From: Saccharopolyspora phatthalungensis
GTDB taxonomy: Bacteria; Actinomycetota; Actinomycetes; Mycobacteriales; Pseudonocardiaceae
Length of the DNA: 64,000 nt
Assembly: GCF_014203395.1 (NCBI RefSeq)
Contig: NZ_JACHIW010000001.1
Coordinates: 3,083,501 to 3,147,500 of the forward strand
Direction of reading: 5' to 3'
Each line of letters opens with the position of its first letter. The first letter of the stretch is position 1. This document shows, piece after piece, positions 17,126-26,510 of this stretch. Below the pieces are notes generated by a model, which worked only from the letters and a program-made list of their open reading frames with translations, was not told where the DNA came from and did no database searches. The position numbers were made by a program, and so were the translations under genes.

Positions 17126-18823
17126 TCAGGCGGTCGTCACGGCCCATCCGCCTGCCTTGCGGGTTATCCCGAGCACGCCCAGTCGAGCGAGGTTGACCGC
17201 GGCGGCCAGCAGCGAGAAATCAGCGGCCACTTTCCGCAGTCCTCGGACACGGGCCCGTCGTCCGCCGTGGCGGTGGCGCATCAGGTGGCCGATCTTGCGT
17301 TCGACTTTGGGCCTGGTGGCGCGGTAGTCAGCCTTCCAGGCGGGGTCGGTCTGGCGGGCACGACCGGCGGCCAGTGCGGCTTCGTGGGGGCTGATGGTGA
17401 TGGTGCGGCCGGTCTTGGCGGTGGTGCACTGTGCGGCCAGCGGGCAGGTGGCGCACACGACGCCGAAGTTGGCCGCCCCAGCGTGACGCTCACGGGCGCG
17501 AATGGGTGCGGTATGCCCGGCCGGGCAGGTCACGGTCTGCTGCTCAAGGTCGATATCGAAACGGTCCTTGGGAAAATGGCCTTTCACCGCAGCCGGCGGT
17601 TGCACCTTGAGCCCATTGTGGATCCCATTCTCGTCCAGCCTTTCCAGCAATTCCCCCGCCCCATAGGCCGCATCCCCATATACCGCGGCCTGACCCTCAT
17701 CCCCGGCTTCGGCTTCGGCTTCGGCTTCGGCTTCGGCTTCGGCTTCGGCTTCGGCTTCGGCTTCGGCTTCGGCTTCGGCTTCGGCTTCGGCTTCGGCTTC
17801 GGCTTCGGCTTCGGCTTCGGCTTCGGAGGGCAGGATGTCGGACAGGAGGGTCTCGGCGGTCTCGGCGTCGCCGCTGTTGCCGGGGGTGACTTCGGTGGCG
17901 GTGACGATCTCACTGTCGGGGTCGATGGCGAGATGTCCTTTGTAGCCGTCGAAACCGCGGGCCTGCGTTTTGTGGCCATGGCGGGTTTCGGGATCGACGG
18001 TGGAGATGACCCGGTCCGGGGCGACCCGGCGGGCGATCCGGAACACCCCGTCGCTGTCTTCGGTCAGGTCCTGGCCCAGCACCGTGGCCAGCAGGCGCGC
18101 GGCCTCATCCACGCACTTGGTCCACTTCTGGCCTTCCATCAGGGTCAGCATCGCGAACCCGTCCCGGGCCCGGGAGTCGATCAACGCCTCCCGGGCGGCC
18201 TGGTCGTCCCAGTCGATCAGGGGTTTGCCCGCTCCGGCGTAGTCATCTCCGGAGGTGAGCACCGCCCGCAACCGGGCGGCCAGTCCGGCCTCAGCGGTGG
18301 CCAGCAGACCACGGATCGCCGAGCGGATCAGGGTGATGGTGTCCATCGTCGCGACCGCGTCATACAACGGGGTCGAGTCCAGCACCCTCCTGCACCCGAC
18401 CAGACCCGCCTGACGCGCGACATCCAGCACCGTCTCGAAGATCCGGTCCGGCCGAGCCGAGCGGGCCAACCGGGCCCGCATGTCCACCAGCACGGTGTGC
18501 ACGAACCCCGGATAGTCGAAATCCAGGCCACCGGCGGCGTACTTCCAGCGCGTGTCAAATGCGAACCGCTCCACCGCCTCCCGATCCGACAGGCCCTCGA
18601 CACGCTGCAACACCATCACCACCGCCACGATCATCGGCGGCACCGACCGGCGACCCACATCGGTGAACAGATCCGCGAACATCTCATCCGGGAACAGACT
18701 GAAGCACTCCCGATGCAACACCCCATAAATCGAACCCGCCGCGACCCGGCCCTCACAGTAATCCACCGTCGATCGCAGCAGATCACCCTGCCGCGGCGCG
18801 CGTCCCAACGTCACCCCCGACAT
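17126..18823 (-). CDS. IS1182-family transposase with Glu-Ala repeat insertion
   Basis: A 565-residue DDE transposase. The N-terminal DUF772-type region (FADLFTDVGRRSVPPMIVAV, LSDREAVERFAFDTRWKYAA) is followed by the catalytic RNase H fold: first Asp in DSTPLYDAV, second in AVYGDAAYG, Glu in RPKVERKIG. A C-terminal cysteine cluster (CPAGH, CATCPLAAQC) is typical of this family. Between the first two catalytic residues lies a run of about 20 Glu-Ala pairs encoded by a hexanucleotide microsatellite, which is not normal for the family. The frame is otherwise uninterrupted, so the element could be active. Confidence 0.92.
   Translation of the reverse strand: MSGVTLGRAPRQGDLLRSTVDYCEGRVAAGSIYGVLHRECFSLFPDEMFADLFTDVGRRSVPPMIVAVVMVLQRVEGLSDREAVERFAFDTRWKYAAGGLDFDYPGFVHTVLVDMRARLARSARPDRIFETVLDVARQAGLVGCRRVLDSTPLYDAVATMDTITLIRSAIRGLLATAEAGLAARLRAVLTSGDDYAGAGKPLIDWDDQAAREALIDSRARDGFAMLTLMEGQKWTKCVDEAARLLATVLGQDLTEDSDGVFRIARRVAPDRVISTVDPETRHGHKTQARGFDGYKGHLAIDPDSEIVTATEVTPGNSGDAETAETLLSDILPSEAEAEAEAEAEAEAEAEAEAEAEAEAEAEAEAEAEAEAEAGDEGQAAVYGDAAYGAGELLERLDENGIHNGLKVQPPAAVKGHFPKDRFDIDLEQQTVTCPAGHTAPIRARERHAGAANFGVVCATCPLAAQCTTAKTGRTITISPHEAALAAGRARQTDPAWKADYRATRPKVERKIGHLMRHRHGGRRARVRGLRKVAADFSLLAAAVNLARLGVLGITRKAGGWAVTTA
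17705..17826. repeat. Hexanucleotide microsatellite (GGCTTC)n, about 20 copies
   Basis: 122 bp of uninterrupted GGCTTC repeats inside the transposase gene; on the coding strand this is (GAAGCC)n, encoding Glu-Ala. Copy-number change would not shift the frame but would change the length of an acidic linker between catalytic residues. Confidence 0.97.
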
Positions 18824-18958
18824 CCTGCCAAACGATCACCCCGACGGAACACCGACACACCCCGATCCTTAGCAACCCAAAACACCAGCCACCTAGCCAG
18901 CCCGCACTGCGCCTTCGGTGTCGGCGCGCGGTTTGAGAAGCGGGGTTAAGGAACTTAG

Positions 18959-20137
18959 GTGGGGTACGGTTTCGATCTCGAAGACGTGGTCTTCCTGCGC
19001 TCGGCGACTGGCCGGGACGCCGTGGCCGAGCTCTCCGGGCTCGCGTTGACCACATCGACGCGGCTCAACGATGTCGCCGCCGCTCGCAAGCTCGTCGGCG
19101 AGCGGTTCGCGGCCGCCGCGTTGGAGACGGCCGTGTTGCGTCGTCGTGCGCGGTCCAAACTGGACGATTGCGCTGACTGGCTGTTCACCGACGCGGCGTT
19201 GCAGCAAGCTACGGCGAGCGTGGTGGCCCGGCACCGTGCGCAACGACTGACCGGACGCGACGTGCACGATGTGACCTGTTCCATCGGCGCGGACCTGGTC
19301 GCGTTGACCGAGTTCGCCGAGCGTTGCGTGGGTTCCGACGTCGATCGGGTCCGGTTGTCGATGGCCCAGCACAACCTCGCGGTGGCCGGACGGTCGGCGG
19401 TGCTCGCGGAGGCCGATGCGCTGCGCCCGGTGACCAGAGGTACCGCCGTCGTCGCGGATCCGGCACGTCGGGACGACGCCGGTCGGCGGCGCTGGAATCC
19501 GGCGGACCTCGTCCCCCCGCTGGACGACCTGCTCGACGTGTACGCCCATCGTGATCTCGTGGTGAAGTGCGCTCCGGGCCTCGATTTCGCGGCGGTTCCG
19601 GACACCGCCGAGGCCGAGGTGGTGTCGCTGTCCGGTCAGGTCCGGGAAGCCGCGCTGTGGTTCGGCGGGCTGGCCGACCGGCGGGTTCGGCGGCGGGCAT
19701 CGGTGCTCCGGCCGGACGGCTCCGCCTGGACGATCACCGACGCGGAGCCGGACGACTGCCCGGTCGTCGAGGTGCGGCAGTGGATCGTCGACCCGGACGG
19801 CGCGGTGGTGCGCGCCGGGCTCGTCCGGCACTACGCCGCGCGGCACGGACTTGCCCAACTCGATCCGCACATCGCCTACCTGACCGGGGACGAGCCGCCG
19901 CCGGGAGTTCGCGCCTTTCGGGTCTTCGAGCACGCCCGGTACAACGAGAAGTCGCTGCGCGCGATGGTGCGCAAGCACGGGGTGGGCCGACTCGAAATCC
20001 TCGTCCGCGGCCTCGACGTGGACCCGGACGCGCTGCGCCGGCGGCTCAAGCCGAAGGGCGCGCAGGAAGCGACCGTCGTGCTGAGCCGGGTCGGCGATGC
20101 CGCGATTGCATACCTGTGTCACGCCGAACGGGTTTGA
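18959..20137 (+). CDS. Class I SAM-dependent methyltransferase with C-terminal THUMP-like domain
   Basis: A 392-residue protein. An N-terminal helical region (VGYGFDLEDVVFLRSATGRD) precedes a Rossmann methyltransferase domain (VHDVTCSIGADLVALTEFAE as SAM motif I, and VVADPARRDDAGRRRW with a DPxR motif). A C-terminal THUMP_like domain (about 315-392) ends RVGDAAIAYLCHAERV. Such proteins are probably RNA methyltransferases. GTG 18959 has AAGGAAC about 6 bases upstream. The IS element ends only 62 bp upstream, so the native promoter may have been displaced or replaced. Confidence 0.88.
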   Translation: MGYGFDLEDVVFLRSATGRDAVAELSGLALTTSTRLNDVAAARKLVGERFAAAALETAVLRRRARSKLDDCADWLFTDAALQQATASVVARHRAQRLTGRDVHDVTCSIGADLVALTEFAERCVGSDVDRVRLSMAQHNLAVAGRSAVLAEADALRPVTRGTAVVADPARRDDAGRRRWNPADLVPPLDDLLDVYAHRDLVVKCAPGLDFAAVPDTAEAEVVSLSGQVREAALWFGGLADRRVRRRASVLRPDGSAWTITDAEPDDCPVVEVRQWIVDPDGAVVRAGLVRHYAARHGLAQLDPHIAYLTGDEPPPGVRAFRVFEHARYNEKSLRAMVRKHGVGRLEILVRGLDVDPDALRRRLKPKGAQEATVVLSRVGDAAIAYLCHAERV

Positions 20138-20239
20138 GTGCGCTAGCTCACTCGATTTCCCCTTCCGTGTGAGCACGGTGTGAGCACGGCGAAAACCTGA
20201 GGCAGGGGGCGCGGCGCTTTCTCTATGCTTGGTCGAAGT

Positions 20240-23200
20240 ATGGGTACGTCGTCTGTGAAATCTCCGCTCGTCGATCTGCGGGAACGTTTGCCAGCGCTGA
20301 TGCTGCACGATCAGCGTCGGCTGCGTCGGCGCATCGAGGGTGCCCGCAAAATCCGCGATCCAGAGGCGTTGCAGGCCGTGACGGCGGAGATCGCCGGGGA
20401 CGTCGAGGCTGCCGAGCGCCGGATTGAGCAGCGCCGGGCCAACGTGCCCAAGATCAGCTATCCCGAGGCGTTGCCGGTCAGTCAGCGCCGGGACGACCTG
20501 CTCGCGGCGATCCGCGACCACCAGGTCGTCATCGTCGCAGGTGAGACCGGGTCCGGTAAGACGACGCAGCTGCCGAAGATGTGCCTGGAACTCGGCCGTG
20601 GCATTCAGGGCATGATCGGCCACACCCAGCCTCGGCGGCTGGCCGCCCGCACGGTCGCCGAACGCGTCGCCGAGGAGCTCGACAGCGAACTCGGCAGCGC
20701 GATCGGGTACCAGGTGCGGTTCACCGAGCGGGCCAGCGCCGACACGCTGGTCAAGCTGATGACCGACGGCATCCTGCTGGCCGAGATCCAGCACGACCGG
20801 CTGCTGCGCCGCTACGACACCCTGATCATCGACGAGGCGCACGAGCGCAGCCTGAACATCGACTTCATCCTCGGCTACCTCAAGCAGCTGTTGCCGCGCC
20901 GCCCGGACCTGAAGGTGATCATCACCTCGGCCACCATCGACCCGGAGCGCTTCTCGCGGCACTTCGACGACGCGCCCGTGATCGAGGTCTCCGGACGCAC
21001 CTACCCCGTCGAAGTGCGGTACCGCCCGCTGCTGGACGACTCGGACGAGACCGAGGATGTGGTGCGCGACCAGACGCAGGCCATCTGCGATGCGGTGGAC
21101 GAGCTTAGCGCGGAGGGGCCGGGCGACATCCTGGTCTTCCTCAGCGGTGAACGGGAGATCCGGGACGCCGCCGACGCGCTGAAGCAGCGGAACCTGCGCA
21201 ACACCGAGGTCCTGCCGTTGTACGCGCGACTGTCGGCCGCCGAGCAACACCGCGTGTTCCAGTCGCACACCGGTCGGCGGATCGTGTTGTCCACCAACGT
21301 GGCCGAAACGTCGCTGACCGTGCCGGGCATCAAGTACGTCATCGATCCGGGCACGGCCCGCATCTCCCGCTACAGCTTCCGGACGAAGGTTCAGCGGCTG
21401 CCCATCGAACCGATCTCGCAGGCGTCGGCGAACCAGCGCAAGGGGCGCTGCGGCCGGGTCTCCGAGGGCATTTGCCTCCGGCTGTACTCCGAGGAGGACT
21501 TCGAGTCCCGCCCCGAGTTCACCGACCCGGAGATCCTGCGTACCCATCTGGCCTCGGTCATCCTGCAGATGACCTCGCTGGGGCTTGGCGAGATCGAGTC
21601 CTTCCCGTTCCTGGAGCCGCCGGACCGCCGCCAGATCACCGACGGCGTCAACCTGCTCCACGAACTGGGCGCACTGGACCGGTCGAAGACCGAACTGCAC
21701 AAGCGGCTGACCCCGGTGGGCCGCAAGCTCGCGCAGCTGCCGATCGACCCCCGGCTCGCCCGGATGGTGCTCGAAGCGGACCGCAATGGTTGCGTGCGCG
21801 ACGTCCTGGTCATCGCCGCCGCACTGTCCATCCAGGACCCGCGCGAACGCCCAGCGGACAAGCAGCAGGCCGCCGATCAGAAGCATGCGCGCTTCGTGGA
21901 CAAGGACGCCGAGTCCGATTTCCTCACCTACCTCGGCATGTGGCGGTACCTGCGCACCCAGCAGAAGGAACTGTCGTCCAACCAGTTCCGGAAGCTGTGC
22001 CGTACCGACTTCCTCAATTACCTGCGGGTCCGCGAGTGGCAGGACCTCTACGGCCAGCTGCGGCAGATGGTCAAGTCGATGGGCATGACGCTCGGCGACC
22101 AGCAGGCCGACGCGGCGCGGATCCACCAGTCGGTGCTGGCCGGCCTGCTGTCGCAGATCGGTCTCAAGGACGTCGAGAAGAAGTCGAGCCCGCCCGGCCG
22201 CGGTTCGAACGAGTACCAGGGCGCGCGCAGTGCCCGGTTCGCGGTGTTCCCCGGATCCTCGTTGTTCAAGAAGCCACCGCGCTGGGTGATGGCCGCGGAA
22301 CTGGTGGAGACCTCCCGCCTCTGGGCGCGCATCGTGGCCCGCATCGAACCGGACTGGGTGGAGCAACTCGCGCAGCACCTGGTCAAACGCAACTACAGCG
22401 AGCCGCACTGGGAGAAGGACCGTGCTGCGGTGGTCGCCGCCGAGCGCGTCACCCTCTACGGCATTCCGCTGGTGGTGGGCCGCAAGGTCAACTATGGGCG
22501 CATCGACCCGGAGTTGAGCCGGGAGCTGTTCATCCGGCATGCGCTCGTGGAGGGCGACTGGGACACCCGGCACGCGTTCTTCCACGAGAACCGGGCGATG
22601 CTCGACGAGGTCGAGGACCTGGAGGAGCGGGCCCGGCGACGCGACATCCTGGTCGATGACGAGACGCTTTTCGAGTTCTACGACCAGCGCATCGGCGCGG
22701 ACGTCGTCTCGGGCAGCCACTTCGACGCGTGGTGGAAGCAGACTCGGCGGGAGCAGCCGGACCTGCTCAACTTCGAGAAGTCGATGTTGATCAACCGGGA
22801 ATCGGCTGCGGTGAGCGACCGCGATTACCCGGACTTCTGGCCGCAGGGCGGGCACCGGTTGCCGTTGTCCTACCAGTTCGAGCCGGGTGCCGACGCCGAC
22901 GGTGTGACCGTGCACCTCCCGCTGGCGGTGCTCAACCAGATCGAGCCGGACGGTTTCGACTGGCAGATCCCGGGACTGCGCGAGGAACTCGTGACCGCTT
23001 TGCTGAAGTCGCTGCCGAAGAACGTGCGCCGCAACTTCGTGCCGGCACCGGACTTCGCCAAGGCGGCGCTGTCCCGGATGGCTTCGCCGGACGGCTCGCT
23101 GCTGGACGGCCTGCAACGGCAGCTCCAGAGCATGACCGGCGTCGCGGTGCCGCGCTCCGAGTGGGACCTCGACCGGGTGCCGGACCACCTGAAGATGACC

Positions 23201-24184
23201 TTCCGGGTGGTGGACGGCAAGGGCCGAAAACTCGCCGAGTCCAAGGACCTGGAGTCGCTCAAGCAGCGGCTGAAACCGAAGCTGCGCGCGGAGATCTCCG
23301 CCGCCGCCGACGACATCGAGCAACGCGGGTTGCGCTCGTGGAACTTCGGTCGGCTGCCGCGTACCTTCGAGCGGCAGCGCTCGGGACACGCGGTGAAGGC
23401 GTACCCGGCGCTGGTGGACGACGGGGACAGCGTCGCGGTCCAGATGTTCGACACCGAAGAGGAGCAGCGGCACGCGCTGTGGGACGGCACGCGCCGGCTC
23501 CTGCTGCTGAACGTCCCGTCGCCGGCGAAGTCCATCCAGCGCGGCCTGAGCGGCACCACCCGGTTGGTGCTGGGCAGCAGCCGGTACGGCGACCTCACCG
23601 CCGTGCTCGACGACTGCGTGCGCTGCGCCGTCGACAAACTGGTGGCCGACAACGGTGGACCCGTGTGGGACGAGGCGGCCTTCGCCTCCCTCCAGTCGAA
23701 GGTCCGAGCGCAGCTCGGCGCGGTCACCGTGGACGCGGTGTCCAAAGTGGAGAATGTTCTCGTGGTCGCGCAGCGGGTCGAGGCGATGCTGGCCGACCAG
23801 CCGAGGGGGCTGCACGCCGCCGCACTCTCCGACATCCACGCCCAGCTGGAAGGCCTGCTCTTCCCCGGCTTCGTGACCGCGACCGGGCTTGCGCGGCTGC
23901 CCGATCTGACTCGCTATCTTCGCGCCATCGAGCAGCGGCTGGACAAGCTCTCGTACCACCCTCAGCGCGACCGGGACTGGATGCAGCAGGTGGACGAGGT
24001 TCGGCAGCGGTATCGGGATCTGCTGGCCGGGGTGCCGCAGGGGCGTTCCCCGGGTGAGCCGTTGCGGCGGATCGGGTGGCTGATCGAGGAACTGCGGGTG
24101 AGCCTTTTCGCGCAGACGCTCGGCACGTCGGAGCCGGTGTCGGTGAAGCGCATCCACCGCGAGATGGACAAGTTGGCGAGCTGA
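20240..24184 (+). CDS. hrpA: ATP-dependent RNA helicase HrpA
   Basis: A 1,314-residue DEAH-box helicase of HrpA length. The RecA1 domain has Walker A GETGSGKTT (101-109), HTQPRRLAARTVAERVA, Walker B TLIIDEAHERS and ITSATIDPERF. RecA2 has LVFLSGEREIRD, STNVAETSLTVPGIKYVID and QRKGRCGRVSEGICLRLY. Winged-helix and OB-fold regions follow, then the long HrpA-specific C-terminal DUF3418 domain (RTFERQRSGHAVKAYPALVD). HrpA resolves stalled ribosomes and processes mRNA in E. coli. ATG 20240 is chosen: TATGCT (20225-20230 region) lies about 10 bases upstream, consistent with a leaderless message. ATG 20225 is in frame but falls inside that box. Confidence 0.96.
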   Translation: MGTSSVKSPLVDLRERLPALMLHDQRRLRRRIEGARKIRDPEALQAVTAEIAGDVEAAERRIEQRRANVPKISYPEALPVSQRRDDLLAAIRDHQVVIVAGETGSGKTTQLPKMCLELGRGIQGMIGHTQPRRLAARTVAERVAEELDSELGSAIGYQVRFTERASADTLVKLMTDGILLAEIQHDRLLRRYDTLIIDEAHERSLNIDFILGYLKQLLPRRPDLKVIITSATIDPERFSRHFDDAPVIEVSGRTYPVEVRYRPLLDDSDETEDVVRDQTQAICDAVDELSAEGPGDILVFLSGEREIRDAADALKQRNLRNTEVLPLYARLSAAEQHRVFQSHTGRRIVLSTNVAETSLTVPGIKYVIDPGTARISRYSFRTKVQRLPIEPISQASANQRKGRCGRVSEGICLRLYSEEDFESRPEFTDPEILRTHLASVILQMTSLGLGEIESFPFLEPPDRRQITDGVNLLHELGALDRSKTELHKRLTPVGRKLAQLPIDPRLARMVLEADRNGCVRDVLVIAAALSIQDPRERPADKQQAADQKHARFVDKDAESDFLTYLGMWRYLRTQQKELSSNQFRKLCRTDFLNYLRVREWQDLYGQLRQMVKSMGMTLGDQQADAARIHQSVLAGLLSQIGLKDVEKKSSPPGRGSNEYQGARSARFAVFPGSSLFKKPPRWVMAAELVETSRLWARIVARIEPDWVEQLAQHLVKRNYSEPHWEKDRAAVVAAERVTLYGIPLVVGRKVNYGRIDPELSRELFIRHALVEGDWDTRHAFFHENRAMLDEVEDLEERARRRDILVDDETLFEFYDQRIGADVVSGSHFDAWWKQTRREQPDLLNFEKSMLINRESAAVSDRDYPDFWPQGGHRLPLSYQFEPGADADGVTVHLPLAVLNQIEPDGFDWQIPGLREELVTALLKSLPKNVRRNFVPAPDFAKAALSRMASPDGSLLDGLQRQLQSMTGVAVPRSEWDLDRVPDHLKMTFRVVDGKGRKLAESKDLESLKQRLKPKLRAEISAAADDIEQRGLRSWNFGRLPRTFERQRSGHAVKAYPALVDDGDSVAVQMFDTEEEQRHALWDGTRRLLLLNVPSPAKSIQRGLSGTTRLVLGSSRYGDLTAVLDDCVRCAVDKLVADNGGPVWDEAAFASLQSKVRAQLGAVTVDAVSKVENVLVVAQRVEAMLADQPRGLHAAALSDIHAQLEGLLFPGFVTATGLARLPDLTRYLRAIEQRLDKLSYHPQRDRDWMQQVDEVRQRYRDLLAGVPQGRSPGEPLRRIGWLIEELRVSLFAQTLGTSEPVSVKRIHREMDKLAS

Positions 24185-24558
24185 TCCGACGCTCGTCGCC
24201 AGTGTCGACGAGCCGGACAACCGCGCATACACGGTCATGACGTTCATACGGATTCCCTCCGCGATGCGTGCTGGTGACTTGGGCGAGCACCCCGCGACCG
24301 GTGGCCGGGTTTCGGTGCGTTCGAAACGCCGTCTGCTTGGGACCGTGCGCTTTGCGGACTGGGTGCTTCGGACCGCCCAACATCGAGTATTCGCGCTCGA
24401 ACAGTCGTTCGCATCACTCGACGGGGTGGAATCCGGGGAGAGCAGCCGGATTTCTTCCCTCCGACGAGATCGCGGCCGGAAAAGCCTTTGAGAGCAAGAA
24501 AAGCGCCACTTCGGCAATTGCTGGGCGCCATTGCTTGAGGAGCGGAGTGCCGCCGCGT
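24185..24558. other. Intergenic region between hrpA and degV, no gene supported
   Basis: 374 bp between convergent genes. A frame at 24237-24491 is open but has no family resemblance or ribosome-binding site. No strong hairpin terminator was seen. Confidence 0.5.
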
Positions 24559-25404
24559 CTAGGTGACGGGGGAGACGGTCACGCCCAGGGCGCCGGGTCC
24601 GGCATGGGCGCCCAGGATCGCGCTCGTCTCTTCGAGGGTGACGCGGCGGATCTGGGGTAGTTGGGAGCGCAAGTCGTCCAGCACGCGCTGGGCGCGATCC
24701 CCGAACTGGAAGTGCTCGACGCCGATGTCGACAGGTGCGCCGCCGACTCGCTGAACCACGTTCGCGACCGCCTTCTTGAGCGCCCGGTCCGGCCCGACGC
24801 CTTTCGCCAGCTGGTCGATGATGCCTTCTTTGAGGATCAGTACCGGTTTGATCGACAGCGCCTGTCCGAGCCACGCCTGGGCGCGCCCGACCCGGCCGGT
24901 GCGGTGCAGGTACTCCAGGGTGTCCACGTAGAGCAACTGCGTCGTGCTGCGCAGGCGCCGGTCCAGCACGTTCATCACGCCCTGCGCGGTCGCACCGGTG
25001 ACGGCGGCCTCGGCCGCGGCCATCACCGGGAAGCCGAGGCCCAGCCCGACTAATCGGGAGTCGACCACATAGACCGGGATGCCGACCTCGGCGGCCGCGA
25101 TGCGGGCGGATTCACAGGTGCGGGACAGGCCCTCCGAGATGTGGATCGAGATGATCGCCTCGACCCCGCTGGCCGCGGCGTCGGTGTAGTTCCAGAAAAA
25201 GGCCGGCGGCGGTGGCTCGCCGGTCGATACCGCGACGCCGTCGCGCATCGCCTGGGCCAGTCGGGGGTGCGGCACCCGGCGCTCGTCGTTGTACTCGTCG
25301 CCGACCCTCAGCTCCAGCTGGACGACGGAGATGCCCAGCTGTTCGGCGACGTCGAGCGGGATGGAAGCCGTCGAGTCCGTCACGATGGCGACGCGTTGCC
25401 TCAT
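24559..25404 (-). CDS. DegV-family fatty-acid-binding protein
   Basis: A 281-residue DegV/FakB-type protein. It opens VAIVTDSTASIPLDVAEQLG (the DSTxxL lipid-contact motif), has VSTGEPPPPAFFWNYTDAA in place of the canonical TSQPS loop, and shares ISIHISEGLSRTCESARIAA, VYVVDSRLVGLGLGFPVM and LEYLHRTGRVGRAQAWLGQA (LRRGGRI-like block). FakB proteins present fatty acids to the FakA kinase; no fakA is nearby. The ATG at 25404 follows TAGCCT (minus strand, 25412-25417) at 7 bases, so the transcript is probably leaderless. It is divergent from etfBA. Confidence 0.92.
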   Translation of the reverse strand: MRQRVAIVTDSTASIPLDVAEQLGISVVQLELRVGDEYNDERRVPHPRLAQAMRDGVAVSTGEPPPPAFFWNYTDAAASGVEAIISIHISEGLSRTCESARIAAAEVGIPVYVVDSRLVGLGLGFPVMAAAEAAVTGATAQGVMNVLDRRLRSTTQLLYVDTLEYLHRTGRVGRAQAWLGQALSIKPVLILKEGIIDQLAKGVGPDRALKKAVANVVQRVGGAPVDIGVEHFQFGDRAQRVLDDLRSQLPQIRRVTLEETSAILGAHAGPGALGVTVSPVT

Positions 25405-25693
25405 GCGCCCAAGGCTACTAATTGGTAAATATTCTTCATATACGCCCCGCTGAATGCGTTGTCGTCGCAGAGCGCGAGGACCGGGGCGCCGAAGGTGAGT
25501 ACTGTCACGTGTGTGCCCCGGTTTGTCCCGGTACTACTGGCTAGTAACATACCGAGGTGGTTGGCATCACTGTGCTTTTCAAACAGGGGCATGGCAAGGT
25601 CGACCTACCCGGACCGTATAGCGCCGGGTCCGCAAGCAAAGCCGCTGGAGGGCCAGCGAGCGTCGTCTGTCCGCAGGAGGTCGAAGAGGGCCC

Positions 25694-26476
25694 ATGAACA
25701 TCGTCGTCCTGGTCAAGCAGGTGCCCGACACGTATTCCGAGCGGAAGCTGTCTGCTGCGGATCACACGTTGGATCGTGAGTCGGCGGATGCAGTGCTGGA
25801 TGAGATCAACGAGCGTGCGGTGGAAGAAGCGCTGTTGATCAAGGAGGCTCAGGGCGGTGAGGTGACCGTCGTGTGCATGGGCCCGCAGCGCGCTACGGAT
25901 GCGATCCGCAAGGCGTTGTCGATGGGTGCGGACAAGGCGGTACACCTCTCGGATGAGGCGTTGCACGGTACGGATGCGCCGTCGACGGCTCGTGCGTTGG
26001 CGAAGGTGATCGGCACCGTGGAGGGTGTGGATTTGGTGATCGCCGGCAACGAGGCGACCGATGGCCGCACGGGTGCGGTGCCGGCGATGGTGGCCGAGGC
26101 GCTGGGCTGGCCGCAGCTGACCTTCGCCCGCAAGGTGGAGATTGATGGCTCCACCGTGAAGATCGAGCGGGAGACCGACGCGGGGATCTGGAATGTGGAA
26201 GCGGCCCTGCCGGCCGTGGTGTCGGTGACAGAGAAGATCAACGAGCCGCGGTACCCGTCGTTTAAGGGCATCATGGCCGCGAAGAAGAAGCCCGTTAGCG
26301 TGCTGAGCCTGGCCGATGCGGGGATCGACGCGGCCGAGGTCGGCCTGGCGAACGCCGGTTCGCAGGTGGTGGCCTCGGCGCCGAAGCCGCCGAAGTCCGG
26401 TGGTGTGAAGGTCACCGACGAGGGTGAGGGTGGCGTGGCCGTCGCCGAGTTCCTGGCCGGCGAGAAGCTGCTCTGA
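25694..26476 (+). CDS. etfB: Electron transfer flavoprotein beta subunit
   Basis: A 260-residue ETF beta (FixA) subunit. Landmarks are MNIVVLVKQVPDTYSERKLS, LDEINERAVEEALLIKEAQG, RKALSMGADKAVHLSDEALH and the ETF-beta signature region VEAALPAVVSVTEKINEPRY. With EtfA it binds FAD and AMP and carries electrons from acyl-CoA dehydrogenases to the respiratory chain. ATG 25694 is preceded by AGGAGG (25675-25680) and a closer purine-rich GAAGAGGG. It is first in a two-gene operon with etfA (34 bp apart). Codon use in this gene is slightly less GC-biased than neighbours, as often seen in highly expressed operons. Confidence 0.96.
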   Translation: MNIVVLVKQVPDTYSERKLSAADHTLDRESADAVLDEINERAVEEALLIKEAQGGEVTVVCMGPQRATDAIRKALSMGADKAVHLSDEALHGTDAPSTARALAKVIGTVEGVDLVIAGNEATDGRTGAVPAMVAEALGWPQLTFARKVEIDGSTVKIERETDAGIWNVEAALPAVVSVTEKINEPRYPSFKGIMAAKKKPVSVLSLADAGIDAAEVGLANAGSQVVASAPKPPKSGGVKVTDEGEGGVAVAEFLAGEKLL

Positions 26477-26510
26477 GTGCTGTTCACGGTTTTGCGAGGA
26501 GGAGTTGTTC

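Larger units (their letters stand above)
16951..18896. mobile_element. IS1182-type insertion sequence, complete
   Basis: A 1,946-bp element bounded by perfect 15-bp terminal inverted repeats CTAGGTGGCTGGTGT (16951-16965) and its complement (18882-18896). It holds one intact transposase gene on the minus strand. CTAG at both outer ends may be part of the repeat or a 4-bp palindromic target duplication; the sequence alone cannot decide. It sits between the enoyl-CoA hydratase gene and the methyltransferase gene, 62 bp upstream of the latter's start. Confidence 0.9.

Noticed and set aside
16955..18949. Long + strand open frame with a Gly-Phe repeat region
   Set aside because: It is the antisense of the IS1182 transposase; the Gly-Phe run is the reverse reading of the GGCTTC microsatellite and no family matches.
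24237..24491. 84-codon + frame between hrpA and degV
   Set aside because: No ribosome-binding site, no family similarity, atypical composition.
18893..24874. Very long minus-strand frame opposite hrpA
   Set aside because: Antisense shadow of a high-GC gene; hrpA on the + strand is complete and conserved.
25401..25592. 63-codon minus frame upstream of degV
   Set aside because: It overlaps the degV promoter and start and shows no coding features.
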